Assembly: GCA_933822405.4 (NCBI GenBank)
Contig: CAKOGP040001819.1
Span: forward strand, 1 to 16,906
Reading direction: 5' to 3'
DNA from: Cylindrotheca closterium
Taxonomy: Eukaryota; Bacillariophyta; Bacillariophyceae; Bacillariales; Bacillariaceae
DNA: 16,906 nucleotides
Positions 15,067-16,906 of this stretch are shown here, in pieces. The position numbers and the translations under genes are program-made. Below the pieces are notes generated by a model. That model had not been told where the DNA came from and made no database searches. It worked only from the letters and a program-made list of their open reading frames with translations. The stretch's first letter is position 1. The number at the start of each line of letters is the position of its first letter.

Positions 15067-16309
15067 ATGTACGTTGAAAAGGATAAGAACATTCTCACTG
15101 AGATTATATTCCATCTTCCTGGCGCAGATGGTGGAGAACGCGAAGCCAAGGTTCCACTTTACCTTGGAAAAGGCAGCAATTTGGAACCTTTTTGCAGGAT
15201 GTACATCTCATTCAAGAATCTTTGCGCTCAATGGGAAATCACTGGCAACGGAGCTGGAATTGCCAACCTCAAGTTCCGGCTCTTTTGTCTACATCTTAGC
15301 GGTCAAGCCTTGAACAAATTGAATGTGATTGAAACGAACGTGACCAATCGCACTATCGTGCAATTCAAGAATTCTGTTGACAGATTTATCACGAAGATGT
15401 CAGCTGGCGCAAATCCAAGGAACAGCGCAAGCCGTTTTCTGAAGTCAATTGCCTGCAGGAAGTCTATGAAAACTGATGTGTCCAGACACATCAGGCAACT
15501 TGAACTTCTTTGCTTCTATCATGACATGCTTCCCGGAACATCTCAGAAGCTATGTGAAAATGATGAGTTTCCTCCAAATTGGCAAAATACTTTCCATCAA
15601 CAAAAAGGAACCATCGAAGACCCCAACGTCACCTTGCAAATGGTCAAAACTTACATGCAAGCTAATAAGATTTGATCAGACAATATCCACATCTCAAAAC
15701 AGCATGCTCGTAACAAGTCTGGAAGTACCAATTCTACACTATCTCACACTGGTTACACCCAGCATTCTCATCAAGGACGTGGACATGGACGCAGAAGTTA
15801 CGGTAGTCGTCAAACCACTTCCAATCTACCCTATCCAAGCTATCCTCCAAGATCTCAAGGCAACTATCAAGGACAATCTACTGGAAACAGTTCTCAAGCC
15901 CAAGGAGGACGATTTGGGCAACAAAATCATCAAGCAACAGACCTCCAGGAAATTTTCAAAACAGAAACCCTCAAAACCATCATAATGCTGAATTACATTA
16001 CAATCAAGAAGGAAGTCAAGTCGAAGGCTTAGTTCCTGGTGGAACTTATTACAATGATCAGGAAGCGGAATGCTTTGTTCCGGTTGGAACTGTCCCCGAA
16101 GAGGGCCAAGGCAGAATGCCTTCTGCCAAAGAGCAGCATGATCAATATTTTGTACAAGGCCAATTTGTCCAACCTTGTGAACAACAAGAAATGCATCCTC
16201 CTCCTGAAGACTCCTATCCTCCAGATGAATTGTATCCTCCAGCAGATGATCAAGGCTATTTGTTAGAAGTAAGCGATCCACTGCCGCCTGCAATCTACCT
16301 GTTCTATTG
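15067..16309 (+). pseudogene. Decayed retrotransposon gag-like gene
   Basis: A frame open from 14995 (first ATG 15067) to a TGA at 15673 encodes a gag-capsid-like sequence: an L-x-RMYISFKNLCAQWEITG core, a VQFKNSVDRFITKM helix, RHIRQLELLCFYHDMLPG, then FPPNWQNTF and VTLQMVKTYMQ. The order of a Y..-LPG motif, then a P-x-W motif and a final helix is that of LTR-retrotransposon Gag, with about ten residues apparently missing before FPPNW. The same frame continues past the TGA as a Gln/Gly/Ser/Arg-rich, nucleic-acid-binding-like tail (QGRGHGRRSYGS, YPSYPPRSQGNYQGQ). Near 15940 the acidic, Gln/Pro-rich continuation shifts to another frame (GNFQNRNPQNHH to SYPPDELYPPADDQGYLLEV) and stops near 16309. 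No zinc knuckle, protease, RT or LTR follows. The gag identity is inferred from pattern, without a search. Confidence 0.5.
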
Positions 16310-16906
16310 ACTGCGATTTAGCTGTCCAGGTATTGTTGCCTTCTAAGTATATGAATTTACAGTATATAGAAGTATATAGATCTATCAGAGATCCTACTTT
16401 ATCAACCAATTCACTTGTTGCTTGTGTTATATTTTAAAAAGTGAGAACAATCTGTCAACTTTTGACTTTGACTCTTTCTTCTCCAGCTCAGTGGAAATTC
16501 TCAGAATTCTCTCTTTGTCAGCCTGGTATGCTGCAAGTTCAATATGTTTATCCATTCACCTTCCACTGTAGTCGGTACTTTGATTAGTATCCAACTTTGG
16601 ATCTTCCTTGAGTCATGCTTTCTTACATCATCAATAGGATGATTTCCATAGAAATATGATCCGTTTTCTGACTTGCCACGCGATATTTTTAGTCGTATCA
16701 ATCCTCATGTTTAGTTGTATCAGTCGACATCTTTTTCTCTATCGCTCATATGTATTCTCATTTTCTCATTTCTCCAAATATTGTTAGAATAAAGCAAAAT
16801 GTGCTCTATCGTGAGTGCCTTTAGCGCTCAGAACAAACTCTCTGCAATCTAAATTTGTAATCGACTGTACAACACTTTCACGACAATAGTTCTCCTGTGT
16901 CTAGGT
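16310..16906. other. Right-end region without a recognised gene
   Basis: About 600 bp of moderately AT-rich sequence with no coding signal. It contains a short tandem (AGTATATAGA twice, 16361-16380) and an imperfect repeat TTTAGTYGTATCARTC at about 16688 and 16711. The 15-mer TGTTAGAATAAAGCA near 16784 also occurs near 13989. None of these shows the pairing expected for LTRs with the region left of the gag-like gene. Confidence 0.4.

Noticed and set aside
15476..15985. 169-codon plus-strand frame overlapping the gag-like gene
   Set aside because: Its sequence is less coherent than the Gln/Gly/Arg-rich reading in the gag frame, so it is taken as a shadow.
14640..16906. LTRs around the gag-like gene
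   Set aside because: I found no direct repeat pair, TG...CA ends or convincing primer-binding site; only a 15-mer (TGTTAGAATAAAGCA) is shared, and with a region outside the candidate element.

Overview
The window is nuclear DNA of a eukaryotic alga, most likely a diatom (stramenopile). Short GT-AG introns of about 50-160 bp interrupt otherwise compact genes. The genes are typical of nuclear genomes: a mitochondrial protease, a probable mitochondrial ribosomal protein, an ER-type FGE-family protein and a CXC/tesmin transcription factor. Degenerate retroelement pieces and GTAC-rich intergenic DNA lie between them. The organism call is an inference; no species was recognised.

Layout. 3-323 (+): the 3' end of a retroelement polyprotein (RNase H region). 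458-3142 (+): an 894-residue protein with a C-terminal phytanoyl-CoA-dioxygenase-type domain and an HMG-box-like segment. Three minus-strand genes follow: 3370-3837 (possible mitochondrial ribosomal protein, mL59/mL64-like), 4135-5535 (secretory FGE paralogue whose two catalytic cysteines are replaced, SUMF2-like) and 6291-7117 (ATP23 metalloprotease, one intron). 7118-9019 is mostly non-coding, with a purine tract, a possible small two-exon gene, a hairpin-duplication element and AT-rich DNA. 9020-10673 (+) is a three-exon CXC-domain (tesmin/TSO1/LIN54-type) gene. It converges, with 48 bp between stops, on a three-exon minus-strand UMP-CMP kinase with an N-terminal hydrophobic anchor (10722-11637).

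12.0-15.0 kb is repeat-rich. It holds a roughly 1-kb inverted-repeat-bounded block with a 20-bp tandem array, dispersed copies of a GC-rich palindrome followed by GGATTTT, a 147-bp in-frame tandem duplication, and a set of mutually frame-compatible GT-AG exons (minus strand) that may be a small membrane-protein gene or a captured fragment. 15.0-16.3 kb holds a decayed retrotransposon gag-like gene (internal stop, then a frameshift). 16.3-16.9 kb shows no gene.

The genes do not form one pathway. ATP23 and the probable mitoribosomal protein share the mitochondrion, and the FGE paralogue enters the secretory pathway. The best leads are the catalytically dead FGE paralogue, the Cys-rich C-terminal module of the CXC protein, the anchored UMP-CMP kinase, and the structured repeats at 12-14.6 kb.
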